Source of the DNA: Gammaproteobacteria bacterium RIFCSPHIGHO2_02_FULL_42_43 | GTDB taxonomy: Bacteria > Pseudomonadota > Gammaproteobacteria > Coxiellales > Coxiellaceae | NCBI GenBank assembly: GCA_001801425.1 | Contig: MGXR01000003.1 | Span: 1-50,306 of the forward strand | Direction: 5' to 3' | DNA length: 50,306 bases | In this document: positions 26,423 to 34,933 of the stretch, in pieces | How the letters are laid out: every line of letters starts with the position of its first letter | Position numbering within the stretch: position 1 is the first letter of the stretch | Position numbers and translations under genes: made by a program | The notes under the pieces: generated by a model | Database searches by the model: none | What the model saw: only the letters and a program-made list of their open reading frames with translations | What the model was told of the DNA's origin: nothing

Positions 26423-26910
26423 GCACACCCCCTGCTCGCTTCAGCGCCATGATACGGACCATTGAACACAATCACTGCCAACGCTAAAACACCGTATTTT
26501 TCGACAAATTCGGCATCACTCATCACCTGGTTTACAAACCATTGCGATAAAGTTTCTAATGTAATGTTATCAAGCGGCATCAACACCACATCATTGTTCA
26601 ACAAGGTCATGGTTTCGTGATTAAAAATAATTTGATGATGCGTGTTATCAGAAATAATTTTTAAATAAGGGGATTGCGCCGCAATGAGTGTGCGCCAATT
26701 TAATTGCTGACATAACGCTGCCAATTTTTCTTCCACTACGCGATAATCAAACGTAATTCCTGGCTCCATCATGCACAACGTCAATTGCGCCTTGACCGTA
26801 TAATTATGACCATGCAACGGCTCACGTTTTGTTTTTGAAAAAATTGTGAAGTGCCCCGAAGAAAATTTTAATTTTCCTTCGTTAAAATGCAATGTGATTG
26901 GCTGCGACAT
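26419..26910 (-). CDS. 6-pyruvoyl-tetrahydropterin synthase family protein
   Basis: A 163-residue PTPS/QueD fold protein. The zinc ligands are His20 in FSSGHF and His33/His35 in LHGHNY, and NITLETLSQWF carries the family's conserved Glu and helix. The usual catalytic Cys near residue 25-30 is not evident: the stretch is FTIFSKTKREPLHG, so the chemistry may differ from QueD and classic PTPS. The gene is between cyoE and a MidA-type methyltransferase gene, and a FolM-like pteridine reductase gene is divergent just beyond, which points to reduced-pterin synthesis instead of queuosine. The ATG shares one base with the upstream stop (TAATG). Confidence 0.85.
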   Translation of the reverse strand: MSQPITLHFNEGKLKFSSGHFTIFSKTKREPLHGHNYTVKAQLTLCMMEPGITFDYRVVEEKLAALCQQLNWRTLIAAQSPYLKIISDNTHHQIIFNHETMTLLNNDVVLMPLDNITLETLSQWFVNQVMSDAEFVEKYGVLALAVIVFNGPYHGAEASRGCA

Positions 26911-28052
26911 TATAATTTCTCAAGTTGGTTGTGGGCATGAAACCCCATCCATGAGAAATCGCACCCCGTTGACAATCCAATCACCTTAAACAATTCTCCC
27001 ATTTCGCTTGGGCTCGTTAATTGCATTACTTGCTGATTTTGCAAAAAGCGAGTTTTAGCATCAGCGGATAAATCAATTTCCGATAACAAATCGCAGTTCA
27101 TTAAAAACGCCGCTTGTGTTGCAAAACCATCAACAGAAAAACCCGCTGCGACTGCGACCTCTGCCACCGCCGTAAAATCCACATGCGCTGTGATATCTTG
27201 ATATCCGATTTGATAGAAAAAATCGCTGTGCGCACGATGCTGATGATGACACATGACTGTACCCATGCTGCGATCAGGATGATAATATTCTCGGCGCACA
27301 AAACCGTAATCAATAATAATCACTGCGCCACGCAATAAAAAATTGCTGATGCTTTTTATCCAACCATTTAACCACAAATTAATTTCTGAAATATATCCGT
27401 GTTGAAAAACAACTCCGTCATTTTTAATATGATGAATTGCATCAATCAACGCAGCATTATTTGTCTTCAAAAATCGCTCAACCATCAAATTATTTTCTAA
27501 AAAAATATAACTTTCCATTGTTTTTTCTGTCACGCAAAAACGCGACACCGGCATCGCATCCAACACTTCATTGGCCAGCACCACACCTTGAAAATTTTTT
27601 TCAGGTAGCTGGGATAACCAAATCACGCGATCCAAATAGTCAGGAATTTTTTTTGCGATCGTTTTTTTCTGAATCGCCTGCAAGGCACTACTCAATTCCA
27701 AAATATAATAATGATTTGGCAATTGATTTTTATTTTTTAATGCCAGTAAAATATCCGCGGCCATAATGCCGCTGCCCGCACCAAATTCTAAAATATCGCC
27801 GCCCGATAATTGCGTTAACAATTCAGCGCACTGTGTTGCGATACAGCGGGAAAACAAGGGAGAAATTTCAGGGGCCGTCACAAAATCGCCACCCTTTCCA
27901 AATTTCTGCAAGGCATTGCGATAATAACCGACTGATGGCGCATACAACGCGAGCTCCATAAAACGTGCAAACGCAATGGTGCCGTTTTGTTGAATCTCAT
28001 TCGCAATCACTGCCTTGGCAGATGACTCGGTTAACGGTACAGTAGCAGCCAT
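26910..28052 (-). CDS. SAM-dependent methyltransferase, MidA/NDUFAF7 (DUF185) family
   Basis: A 380-residue protein with the family's N-terminal block SVGYYRNALQKFGKGGDFVT and APEISPLFSRCIATQCAELL, then the SAM-binding motif ILEFGAGSGIMAADILLAL, a conserved NEVLDAMPVSRF and IIDYGFVRREYYHPDRSMGT. The mitochondrial member NDUFAF7 methylates an arginine in complex I; bacterial roles are less clear. It overlaps the PTPS-family gene by one base and is divergent from the folM-like gene, sharing a 47-base promoter region. Confidence 0.9.
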   Translation of the reverse strand: MAATVPLTESSAKAVIANEIQQNGTIAFARFMELALYAPSVGYYRNALQKFGKGGDFVTAPEISPLFSRCIATQCAELLTQLSGGDILEFGAGSGIMAADILLALKNKNQLPNHYYILELSSALQAIQKKTIAKKIPDYLDRVIWLSQLPEKNFQGVVLANEVLDAMPVSRFCVTEKTMESYIFLENNLMVERFLKTNNAALIDAIHHIKNDGVVFQHGYISEINLWLNGWIKSISNFLLRGAVIIIDYGFVRREYYHPDRSMGTVMCHHQHRAHSDFFYQIGYQDITAHVDFTAVAEVAVAAGFSVDGFATQAAFLMNCDLLSEIDLSADAKTRFLQNQQVMQLTSPSEMGELFKVIGLSTGCDFSWMGFHAHNQLEKL

Positions 28053-28099
28053 GAATTTCCTGTATAAAATCTGTGATTATCGCAAAGAGTTGGGTAAAT

Positions 28100-28825
28100 A
28101 TGAAGGTTGTTCTGATAACAGGTGCTGCACGACGCATCGGCGCTGCCATTGCTACATATTTTCACGCACGAGAATATCGCGTGATCGTACATTATCGTCA
28201 TTCTAAAATTGAAGCGGATGCGTTAATCGCTCTTTTTAATCGAGCGCGCGCGGATTCTGCTGTTGCGTGTTTTGCTGATCTCGATGATGCGTCACATTAC
28301 CCACGCTTGATTCAGGAAGCTGTAAAAAAATGGCAGCGATTGGATGTATTAATCAATAATGCTTCTACTTTCACACCAACGCCTGTTGAGACCGCAACCC
28401 TCGCGCAGTGGGATTTTCTGATGAACAGCAATCTCAAAGCGCCATTTTTTTTATCGCAAATGGCAGCAACGCATTTACAAACAACAAAAGGGAACATCGT
28501 CAATATCATTGATGTGCATGCGCATCACCCTATGAAAAATTATCCCGTATACAGCATAGCGAAAGCGGGGCTGCATATGCTGACAAAATCATTGGCGATG
28601 GAATTGGCGCCCGCTGTGCGCGTGAACGCAGTGGCACCCGGCAATGTGATTTGGCCCGAAAATGAAAATGCATATTCATCTGGTCAAAAAGAAAGCATTC
28701 TCGAAAAAACTTGGTTAAAAAAACAAGTTTCTCCTGATTCTATCGCTGAAACCTGTTATTTTTTAACAAATCAACCCGACATTACCGGGCAAATGATTTG
28801 CGTGGATGCCGGCAAATCAGAGTGA
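28100..28825 (+). CDS. folM: dihydromonapterin/dihydrofolate reductase-like SDR (FolM/pteridine reductase type)
   Basis: A 241-residue short-chain dehydrogenase. The cofactor motif TGAARRIGAAIATYF has the two arginines typical of pteridine reductases, and the active site has NNAST, IIDVHAHHPMKNY and YSIAKAGLHML (Tyr-x3-Lys). The C-terminus ITGQMICVDAGKS is standard SDR. FolM in E. coli makes tetrahydromonapterin, the cofactor for phenylalanine hydroxylase. ATG 28100 was chosen over 28073 because the Rossmann strand starts directly after it (MKVVLITGAARR). Divergent from the MidA-PTPS-cyoE unit. Confidence 0.87.
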   Translation: MKVVLITGAARRIGAAIATYFHAREYRVIVHYRHSKIEADALIALFNRARADSAVACFADLDDASHYPRLIQEAVKKWQRLDVLINNASTFTPTPVETATLAQWDFLMNSNLKAPFFLSQMAATHLQTTKGNIVNIIDVHAHHPMKNYPVYSIAKAGLHMLTKSLAMELAPAVRVNAVAPGNVIWPENENAYSSGQKESILEKTWLKKQVSPDSIAETCYFLTNQPDITGQMICVDAGKSE

Positions 28826-28889
28826 TCGCTTTGATTTTCTCTAAAAAGAATGGCAGAGTGAAATAAGCGAGATCACAGGATGTGAGTAA

Positions 28890-30986
28890 ATGCGGCAAGA
28901 GCCAGAGTACAATCGCGCTGGTTTTATCAAACCGGCAAGCCAAGTAGCATACAACCCCAGATTTCAACGCTATTCTAACAAACCAAAACCCATACAAAAA
29001 ATCACTCAAAAAAACGAACGGCGAGATTATTATTACAAAGAGCATGTCGCATCAAACGCTTCACCTCAAAAAAGAGTTAGTATGATCCCTGAAATCGAAG
29101 CGGTTGGCGCACAATTAATTCGCTTGGTGTTTGGCCCTGATTTTTCACCCAAACTACGCGTGATTGAAAATACTGGGGCATCGATTTCAAAAACCATTCC
29201 TGCTTACAAACCAGCCCAAACACTTTCTTCTCATGAATTACAACAGTTAACGGAACGTGACGTCGCTAAAATTATTTTAAAAATGTTTTGCTTTCGCGAT
29301 CCTGATTTGCACATGGAAAATTGGGGAAGAAATGGCAATTGCATGTTTCTCGCCCCCGATCAAGATCGATTATTCGGAGATTTTTCTAACTCGCGACAAC
29401 AAAATGAGTGCTACATGGATCCCAGTATCATGAGCGCAGTGGATATTATGAAATGGTCGAATCTCATTTATTCTGCGAAAGATGCATTTTCTGTTATCTC
29501 TGCAGACGACATTGATCATTTTCCGGAATACCATGATGTACGACCTTACAATCATCCTTTCACGCCTGGACTTTCCGAAGCAGTGGATAATCGACTCAGG
29601 GAATTGAAACTCAAAAAAAATCCGCTATTTCATCTTTGGAAATTTTTCTATCTCACCAAATTTTTATTCTTGCTGACTGAAGAGCGCGTTACAAACATCA
29701 TTCAAGATCACACACGCAATGATCCTACGTTTAGAAAGGAACTGTTCGATGATATTATGCAGCATCGCAGGAAAATAAAAGCAGTGTTGTTTGCTATGCC
29801 AACTTATCAAATTTTCCTCAAAGAAGTATTGCCAACGTATTTTTCTGAAATGCATCATGAAATTATCGCTTACCAAAAAGAATTTCAGGATAAAGCGGGT
29901 TTATTTAAAGTGCACAAAGCGCATCACCGCGTATTTGAAAATCGCACAAATTTTAATGGAGCAATTAAAAAATTTATTGAAGAGGCGCAGGCATTTGATG
30001 CTGCCTATTCCGATCATTCCAAAAAAAAAGATGAAATTAATCTCTTGATGTCACGTTTAGAGCGCGATTTTAATGCGCTGAATGGCATGTCAACAATATT
30101 TGACAATGAGCAAAAACGCGTCAAAAAAATAAACCTGATGAAAAAGAAATCCGATCACACACTCACGGGATATTTCTTGAGAACCATACGTCAAGAATTA
30201 GAGGGCTGCGAAGTTGGTGTTAATCAAATATCGGAATACACCAAAAATTGTTCGAGTCCTCATTTTCACGATTTTATTGATCATCTTATTCGTACCAGTC
30301 AATTTTATGTCGACAAATGCAACACCATACAAGACGGGTTAAAAAAACAAATCGGTAAATATATTATCGAGGCATTATCATTATTGTGTCAACACATCGA
30401 TTTTTTTTCTTCTGAAAAATTAAATCAACTGGCAAAAGCATGGGCTATATTGATGCCAGATGCTTTTCCTTCTATCATTTTCTTTTTTTTCAACCATGTT
30501 CCTTTTGAAAAAATTCCGGAAATATTATGTGTTAAGTTGTTTGATGAAATCAGCTATGAAATTATCTGCGAAAATTTTTCTGATCGAGACGAATCTTCTC
30601 AAGCATTTTTTAAAGTCATTTGCAAAATAAAAAAAATTAGGGAAGATTTAGTGATGGGTTCTTGCGCTTCGCGAATACAAAATGGGATTTTTAGAAAATA
30701 CGGAGAAAAAAATATAGAATTGGTTATTGATAAACTACAAGCGCTTTTCACTGACGCGAACCATCGACTCACGCTCAGTAGACGCGAATTCATTTTGCTT
30801 TCTTCTGTGATAAAAGAAAATTACTTTAATGAATTATATCTTGAAGCGCCGGAAACAGAATGCGAAGAAGGTTATCGCCTTCACCTAGACTGCAATCACT
30901 TTCAATGGAAAATGACTGCGGAACCTGCGACGAATGCGAAATGCGCGAATCCGACGGAATATAAAGATCCTTGTCAGTTACGCTAA
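28890..30986 (+). CDS. large hypothetical protein with kinase-like catalytic motif, candidate effector
   Basis: A 698-residue protein. Residues about 66-165 resemble kinase-fold proteins common in Legionellales: a beta-rich start (IEAVGAQLIRLVFGPDFSPK, then ASISKTIPAYKP), a helix (DVAKIILKMFCF), then FRDPDLHMENWGRNGN (136-150, Asp-x-His-x2-Asn like a kinase or PI3/4-kinase catalytic loop) and DQDRLFGDFS (157-166, DFG-like). The rest, about 200-680, is helical, lysine-rich and without a family I know. There is no signal peptide, as expected of a type IV effector, but no secretion system is in the window. It converges on a DUF4143 gene with a four-base overlap. Kinase activity is inference from a short motif. 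Confidence 0.6.
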   Translation: MRQEPEYNRAGFIKPASQVAYNPRFQRYSNKPKPIQKITQKNERRDYYYKEHVASNASPQKRVSMIPEIEAVGAQLIRLVFGPDFSPKLRVIENTGASISKTIPAYKPAQTLSSHELQQLTERDVAKIILKMFCFRDPDLHMENWGRNGNCMFLAPDQDRLFGDFSNSRQQNECYMDPSIMSAVDIMKWSNLIYSAKDAFSVISADDIDHFPEYHDVRPYNHPFTPGLSEAVDNRLRELKLKKNPLFHLWKFFYLTKFLFLLTEERVTNIIQDHTRNDPTFRKELFDDIMQHRRKIKAVLFAMPTYQIFLKEVLPTYFSEMHHEIIAYQKEFQDKAGLFKVHKAHHRVFENRTNFNGAIKKFIEEAQAFDAAYSDHSKKKDEINLLMSRLERDFNALNGMSTIFDNEQKRVKKINLMKKKSDHTLTGYFLRTIRQELEGCEVGVNQISEYTKNCSSPHFHDFIDHLIRTSQFYVDKCNTIQDGLKKQIGKYIIEALSLLCQHIDFFSSEKLNQLAKAWAILMPDAFPSIIFFFFNHVPFEKIPEILCVKLFDEISYEIICENFSDRDESSQAFFKVICKIKKIREDLVMGSCASRIQNGIFRKYGEKNIELVIDKLQALFTDANHRLTLSRREFILLSSVIKENYFNELYLEAPETECEEGYRLHLDCNHFQWKMTAEPATNAKCANPTEYKDPCQLR

Positions 30987-32155
30987 TCAAAATACTCTTT
31001 TGCCCACAACGCCTTTAAAAATTCTCGCCACGGGACAGCTTCAATTTTTACACCATTTTCAGTGCGCAATAATCGTCGACGAGGCGCATTGCAAACAACC
31101 AAAGCATGTTTTGGTTTGTAATCATGGCAAAACGCACTCAAACCACTCAACTCACTCATCACTGGATTTTCGGTAATTTTTACTTCAATTGCGCAATGAC
31201 CTTCATTTAAAACAAAATCAACTTCCAGCCCATTCTTGCTTCGCCAATACTGAATAGGGGAATCATCTTCATTTAATCCCAAGCAAGCAATGATTTCCAT
31301 TAATATAAAATGCTCGAATGCACCACCCGCTGCTATTCCATGCAATGATTCGATAGAAGTTTTACTTAAAAAATTGGCAACACCCACATCAAATAAATAA
31401 AATTTTGGTGTGCTGAAAATAACATCTCGTTTTGCCCTTTTAAAAAAGGGATCAATTAAATAACCTGTCAATGTATCTTTTAAGATTTGAAAATATTCTT
31501 TAACAGTTTTTGCATCAATAGCACAATCGCGCGCGATATTCGAATAATTAATCATTTGTCCATTACAAAAACCAACCAAATCCATAAAACGCGCAAAGGC
31601 CGCTAAATTACGCACTAACCCTTCCGCTTGAATTTCTTCTGACAAATAATCTGAAACATAAGCGCGCAACGCTCGCGTCGGCTGCTCGCTGAGATAATGC
31701 GATGGCAACAACCCATGATTCAACGCGCGCACTAAATTAAAATTGTCAATTTCCTCGAAAACCAGTGGGTAAAAATGAAATTTCCAAGCGCGCCCACCTA
31801 ATAAATTGGCAGCACCACGTTTTAATTTTCGAGCACTCGATCCACATAAAATAAAACTGATTTTTTTATTTTCGATTAACCAATGCACTTCATCTAGCAA
31901 TGCAGGTACTTTTTGAATTTCATCAATAATGACGGGGTATTGTAATTGTGCAGTGGGCACCATCAATAATTCTTCGCGCAGCAAGTGTGGCGCTTTCATC
32001 AATCGCAGTGACTCATCGCTTTTCAGCAAATCGTAGTAAATTGCATTAGGATAATGCGAATGCAGATAAGTTGACTTACCTGTTTTGCGTGCACCCCATA
32101 AAAAGGCAGATTGACGCTTTGGCAGCGCTATTTTTAGCAGCCTTTTGATTAGCAT
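30983..32155 (-). CDS. AAA-type ATPase with DUF4143 domain
   Basis: A 390-residue AAA_14/DUF4143 protein. Walker A is LWGARKTGKSTYLHSH (about 19-34), Walker B YPVIIDEIQKVPALLDE, sensor FILCGSSARKLKRG. The winged-helix-like segment (NYSNIARDCAIDAKTVKEYF) and the C-terminal YWRSKNGLEVDFVLNEGHCA with IEVKI follow, giving the PD-(D/E)XK-like Asp and Glu-x-Lys. It is only distantly similar to the other two copies in the window, so these are separate acquisitions, not recent duplicates. A MITE-like element starts nine bases before its ATG, so its native promoter may have been displaced. Confidence 0.9.
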   Translation of the reverse strand: MLIKRLLKIALPKRQSAFLWGARKTGKSTYLHSHYPNAIYYDLLKSDESLRLMKAPHLLREELLMVPTAQLQYPVIIDEIQKVPALLDEVHWLIENKKISFILCGSSARKLKRGAANLLGGRAWKFHFYPLVFEEIDNFNLVRALNHGLLPSHYLSEQPTRALRAYVSDYLSEEIQAEGLVRNLAAFARFMDLVGFCNGQMINYSNIARDCAIDAKTVKEYFQILKDTLTGYLIDPFFKRAKRDVIFSTPKFYLFDVGVANFLSKTSIESLHGIAAGGAFEHFILMEIIACLGLNEDDSPIQYWRSKNGLEVDFVLNEGHCAIEVKITENPVMSELSGLSAFCHDYKPKHALVVCNAPRRRLLRTENGVKIEAVPWREFLKALWAKEYFD

Positions 32156-32163
32156 GACATTTT

Positions 32164-32373
32164 AATAAACCTCTTGCATTATGCTCAAAAACTTTCGTGT
32201 CAACTGCGCTTTTTACTCGCACACATCCTGTGCGCTCGTAACAGCTGTTACGTGCGCTCGCCCTACGGACCACTGACTTCGTCAATGTTCAAAATTGCCC
32301 TTCCATGGCAATTTTGTCACTCATTTTTTATGTGACCTCATCGCACTACTCAGGGTTATGCAAGAGGTCTATT
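32164..32373. mobile_element. MITE-like element with 16-bp terminal inverted repeats
   Basis: AATAAACCTCTTGCAT at 32164-32179 and ATGCAAGAGGTCTATT at 32358-32373 are reverse complements at 15 of 16 positions and bound a 210-base non-coding segment. Inside are a 16-bp perfect palindrome CGTAACAGCTGTTACG (32237-32252), flanked by GCGC on both sides, and a hairpin CAAAATTGCC/GGCAATTTTG (32290-32316). No reading frame of note is inside. Flanking target duplication is not clear. This and the operator below explain most of the gene-free stretch 32156-32499. Confidence 0.6.
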
Positions 32374-32401
32374 GAAATATCTTACAGTTATGATATCTTT
32401 A

Positions 32402-32450
32402 AAAAGGAGTATACTCCTTTTAAGTTATCTTTAAAAGGAGTTAATTCCTG
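32402..32450. promoter_or_regulatory. tandem palindromic operator without an attached gene
   Basis: A perfect 20-bp palindrome, AAAAGGAGTATACTCCTTTT (32402-32421), is followed 31 bases on by a second, weaker half-copy AAAAGGAGTTAATTCCT (32433-32449). Both are preceded by ATCTTTAA. TTGAAA (32373-32378) and TATCTT (32395-32400) upstream could be a plus-strand promoter with a 16-base spacer. The layout is that of a toxin-antitoxin operator, but downstream on the plus strand lies only the antisense of the dksA-like gene. It may be a relic, or may control the minus-strand ATPase gene beyond the MITE. Confidence 0.5.
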
Positions 32451-32499
32451 ATAAGTTTGCTGACAGAGGGGTCATCGGAAAAACTTATTGGACGGGGTA

Positions 32500-33258
32500 C
32501 TAACTTCCAACCTGTTTTTCGCGAATCTCTTGAAAGGTTTTGCAATCAATGCATTTTACTGCAGTGGGTCTGGCTTCGAGACGACGAATGCCAATTTCGG
32601 CACCGCAATCTTCACAAAATCCATATTCACCTGCGTTAATCAAATCAAGTGACTGTTCAATTTTTTTGATCAGGCGACGCTCGCGATCACGCGTGCGCAG
32701 CTCCAAATTAAATCCTTCTTCTTGCGATGCGCGATCCACGGGATCTGCGTAAAATACGGCATCTTCTTTTAAATGTCCCACAGTCGCATCGACGTCTTGC
32801 ATTAATTGACGTTTCCATGCATCCAAAATGCCGCGAAAATGCACGCGTTGGTGCTCATTCATATACGCTTCACCAGGTTTGGCCTGATACGGAGTAAATT
32901 CTAAAGCACCGAGCAATGTTGTGGCTTTGCTGGGTGCGGTCAATGCGTTATCTTCATTGATGGCAATTTCTTCTGCCAAATACGTGGCTTGTGCCATGGG
33001 TTTTTGCCTCACTAATTTACTGGGGGTTGGCTCATTTTTTGGTGAAGATAACCGAAGCACAACTGGTTTACCTTTCTTTGTCTTTGCAATCGCCACTTTT
33101 TTAGGGGATGACGCCTTCTTCACTTGAAATTTTTTTACCGATTTTGCGCCGCGTGAACTGCGCACCTTTACCACGGATTTTTTCGCTTTTTTGCCGCTTT
33201 TTACGGGCTTTTTAGCAACCGTTTTTTTGACTAATTTTTTCTTTTTCTTGGCTACCAT
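32500..33258 (-). CDS. dksA: DksA-type zinc-finger transcription factor with long lysine-rich N-terminal tail
   Basis: The 252-residue protein has two parts. Residues about 125-252 are a DksA: coiled-coil with the tip motif DPVDRAS (172-178, the Asp-x2-Asp-x-Ala that acts in the RNA polymerase secondary channel) and a four-cysteine zinc finger (Cys 215, 218, 236, 239 in CEDCGAEIGIRRLEA and KCIDC). Residues 1-70 are rich in Lys, Ala and Val with AKKP-like repeats, resembling histone H1 or chlamydial Hc1 tails; E. coli DksA (151 residues) has none. ATG 33258 follows GAGGAG by five bases. It may act as stringent-response factor and also bind nucleic acid through the tail; the latter is inference. 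Confidence 0.88.
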   Translation of the reverse strand: MVAKKKKKLVKKTVAKKPVKSGKKAKKSVVKVRSSRGAKSVKKFQVKKASSPKKVAIAKTKKGKPVVLRLSSPKNEPTPSKLVRQKPMAQATYLAEEIAINEDNALTAPSKATTLLGALEFTPYQAKPGEAYMNEHQRVHFRGILDAWKRQLMQDVDATVGHLKEDAVFYADPVDRASQEEGFNLELRTRDRERRLIKKIEQSLDLINAGEYGFCEDCGAEIGIRRLEARPTAVKCIDCKTFQEIREKQVGS

Positions 33259-33312
33259 GATCACTCCTCATGCTAATATAACGCCTCCGGAATGCGACAT
33301 TCTAACTGATTT

Positions 33313-34122
33313 TTAGAAATCCGCAATCGTCCCTTGAAAAATCATTGAAGCCGGACCTGTGGTGATGAGTGAAGCGTCTTCTGCCGACAGCGCGACACAC
33401 AAATTGCCTCCAGTTTGGCACACCGTGACTGCGTCGCCCAGCAATTTCTGCCGCTGACCAATCGCTACAGCTGCGGTAGCACCACTGCCACATGCTTTCG
33501 TTAATCCAGCACCGCGCTCATACACGCAAAGATCAACGGTATCAGATGAATGAATTTTCATAAAACCCACATTCACGCCTTCTGGAAATGCGGGATGTTG
33601 ATTTAATGTTTCACCCATCTTCGTTAACGCTGTCTCTTGAATAATATCCGCTACAAAAACGCAATGTGGGTTACCAACACTCACTAAAAAAAACGGTAAC
33701 GATTTTTCTTCAAATTTCTTTTCCAAAAACGGCAAACTTTCAAAATTAAAATCAGGTTTTCCCATATTCACTTCAATGGCGTCGCGAGAATGATATTGTG
33801 TTTTCAGTAGCGCTTTTTTTGTTTCCAGCACCAGGGATTTTTTCGAAGATATTTTTTCCTCGTGAATAAGCAACGCGATACAGCGTGCGCCATTGCCACA
33901 TTGATACACTTCAGAACCATCGGCATTGAATATGCGATAACCAAAGTCGGCGCGATCGCTCCAGGGTTTTGTGATGAGTAACACTTGATCGCACCCCACA
34001 CCTGTGCGACGATCTGCTAAATAGCGCATAAAGGCGGGGTGGGTAGAAACAGATTGCGACAACGTATTCATCACCACAAAATCATTACCCAACGCTTGCA
34101 TTTTTGTGAATAAAATTGTCAT
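33313..34122 (-). CDS. dapF: diaminopimelate epimerase
   Basis: A 269-residue enzyme of lysine and peptidoglycan synthesis that interconverts LL- and meso-diaminopimelate. It starts FTKMQALGNDFVVMN, and the two catalytic cysteines are Cys75 in YQCGNGARC and Cys211 in KACGSGATAA; GNPHCVFV and the early GVGCDQVL are also conserved. Length is normal. The frame continues upstream to 34305 through antisense of the esterase gene, but the family N-terminus matches ATG 34122. It is divergent from the esterase gene. Confidence 0.95.
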   Translation of the reverse strand: MTILFTKMQALGNDFVVMNTLSQSVSTHPAFMRYLADRRTGVGCDQVLLITKPWSDRADFGYRIFNADGSEVYQCGNGARCIALLIHEEKISSKKSLVLETKKALLKTQYHSRDAIEVNMGKPDFNFESLPFLEKKFEEKSLPFFLVSVGNPHCVFVADIIQETALTKMGETLNQHPAFPEGVNVGFMKIHSSDTVDLCVYERGAGLTKACGSGATAAVAIGQRQKLLGDAVTVCQTGGNLCVALSAEDASLITTGPASMIFQGTIADF

Positions 34123-34206
34123 AGTGGTTGTTGACTCGTTCCATCGTGATCTGGTGTTAAATGCAATGCGCCATATTGGCCGCAAGCCGCCAAGGAAAAA
34201 CACAAT

Positions 34207-34899
34207 ATGCCCGTTAGCACAAACCATCGAGCCACTTTTACCACACTTGAAACCAACATCATCAATCCTCCCCAAAAAAATATTGGCACCGTTATCTGGA
34301 TGCATGGATTAGGCGCAGATTATCACGATTTTGACACGCTTGTCCCTGATTTCTGGAATCACAATCAACTGCCACTGCGTTTTGTTTTTCCCAATGCGCC
34401 GCTTCGCCCCGTGACCATCAACCAGCAAATGCCAACACGCGCGTGGTATGATGTTTACAGTTTAACGGATTTGAATCGCGAAGATAAAATAGGTATTCAG
34501 GCATCAGAGCAAGCGATTTCAGCAATCATCCAACAAGAAATAGAACAAGGCACGCCGGCCAATCGCATTGTCATTGCGGGATTTTCCCAGGGTGGCGCCA
34601 TGGCGCTTTACACAGGCATGCGCCAAGCAAAACCCATCGCGGGTATTTTGGGATTGTCGTGTTACCTGCCGCTGCTGCATGAACATACTGACACAGTAAA
34701 TCCCGGTACGCAAAAAACCCCTATTTTCATCACCCACGGTACGCATGACATGACTTTGCCTTGTTTTGCCGGAAAAATGTCTTATGACATCATTCAGCGA
34801 ACTCACCCCAATGCGCAATGGAAGGAATATGCGATGGGGCACGAGATTATTGACGCTGAGATTGGAGATATACGTCAGTGGTTGGCGTCTGTGTTTTAG
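34207..34899 (+). CDS. carboxylesterase/acyl-protein-thioesterase-like alpha/beta hydrolase
   Basis: A 230-residue serine hydrolase of the phospholipase/carboxylesterase family (PF02230 type). The oxyanion region is WMHGLGADYHDF, the nucleophile is Ser127 in GFSQGGAMALY, with Asp181 in HGTHDMTLP and His212 in MGHEI completing the triad. NAPLRPVTINQQMPTRAWYD is a family hallmark. It acts in the cytoplasm on short acyl esters or thioesters. The start at 34207 precedes the family core by about 25 residues. Divergent from dapF. Confidence 0.92.
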   Translation: MPVSTNHRATFTTLETNIINPPQKNIGTVIWMHGLGADYHDFDTLVPDFWNHNQLPLRFVFPNAPLRPVTINQQMPTRAWYDVYSLTDLNREDKIGIQASEQAISAIIQQEIEQGTPANRIVIAGFSQGGAMALYTGMRQAKPIAGILGLSCYLPLLHEHTDTVNPGTQKTPIFITHGTHDMTLPCFAGKMSYDIIQRTHPNAQWKEYAMGHEIIDAEIGDIRQWLASVF

Positions 34900-34933
34900 A
34901 AGCTTGTCTGGTTAACGTAGAGAAGGGTTTATA

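Noticed and set aside
32290-32330. Hairpin CAAAATTGCC/GGCAATTTTG as terminator of a plus-strand gene
   Set aside because: No plus-strand gene ends here, the T-run is several bases away, and it lies inside the inverted-repeat element.
34123-34305. Upstream extension of the dapF frame
   Set aside because: DapF homology begins at ATG 34122; the extension is antisense to the esterase gene start.
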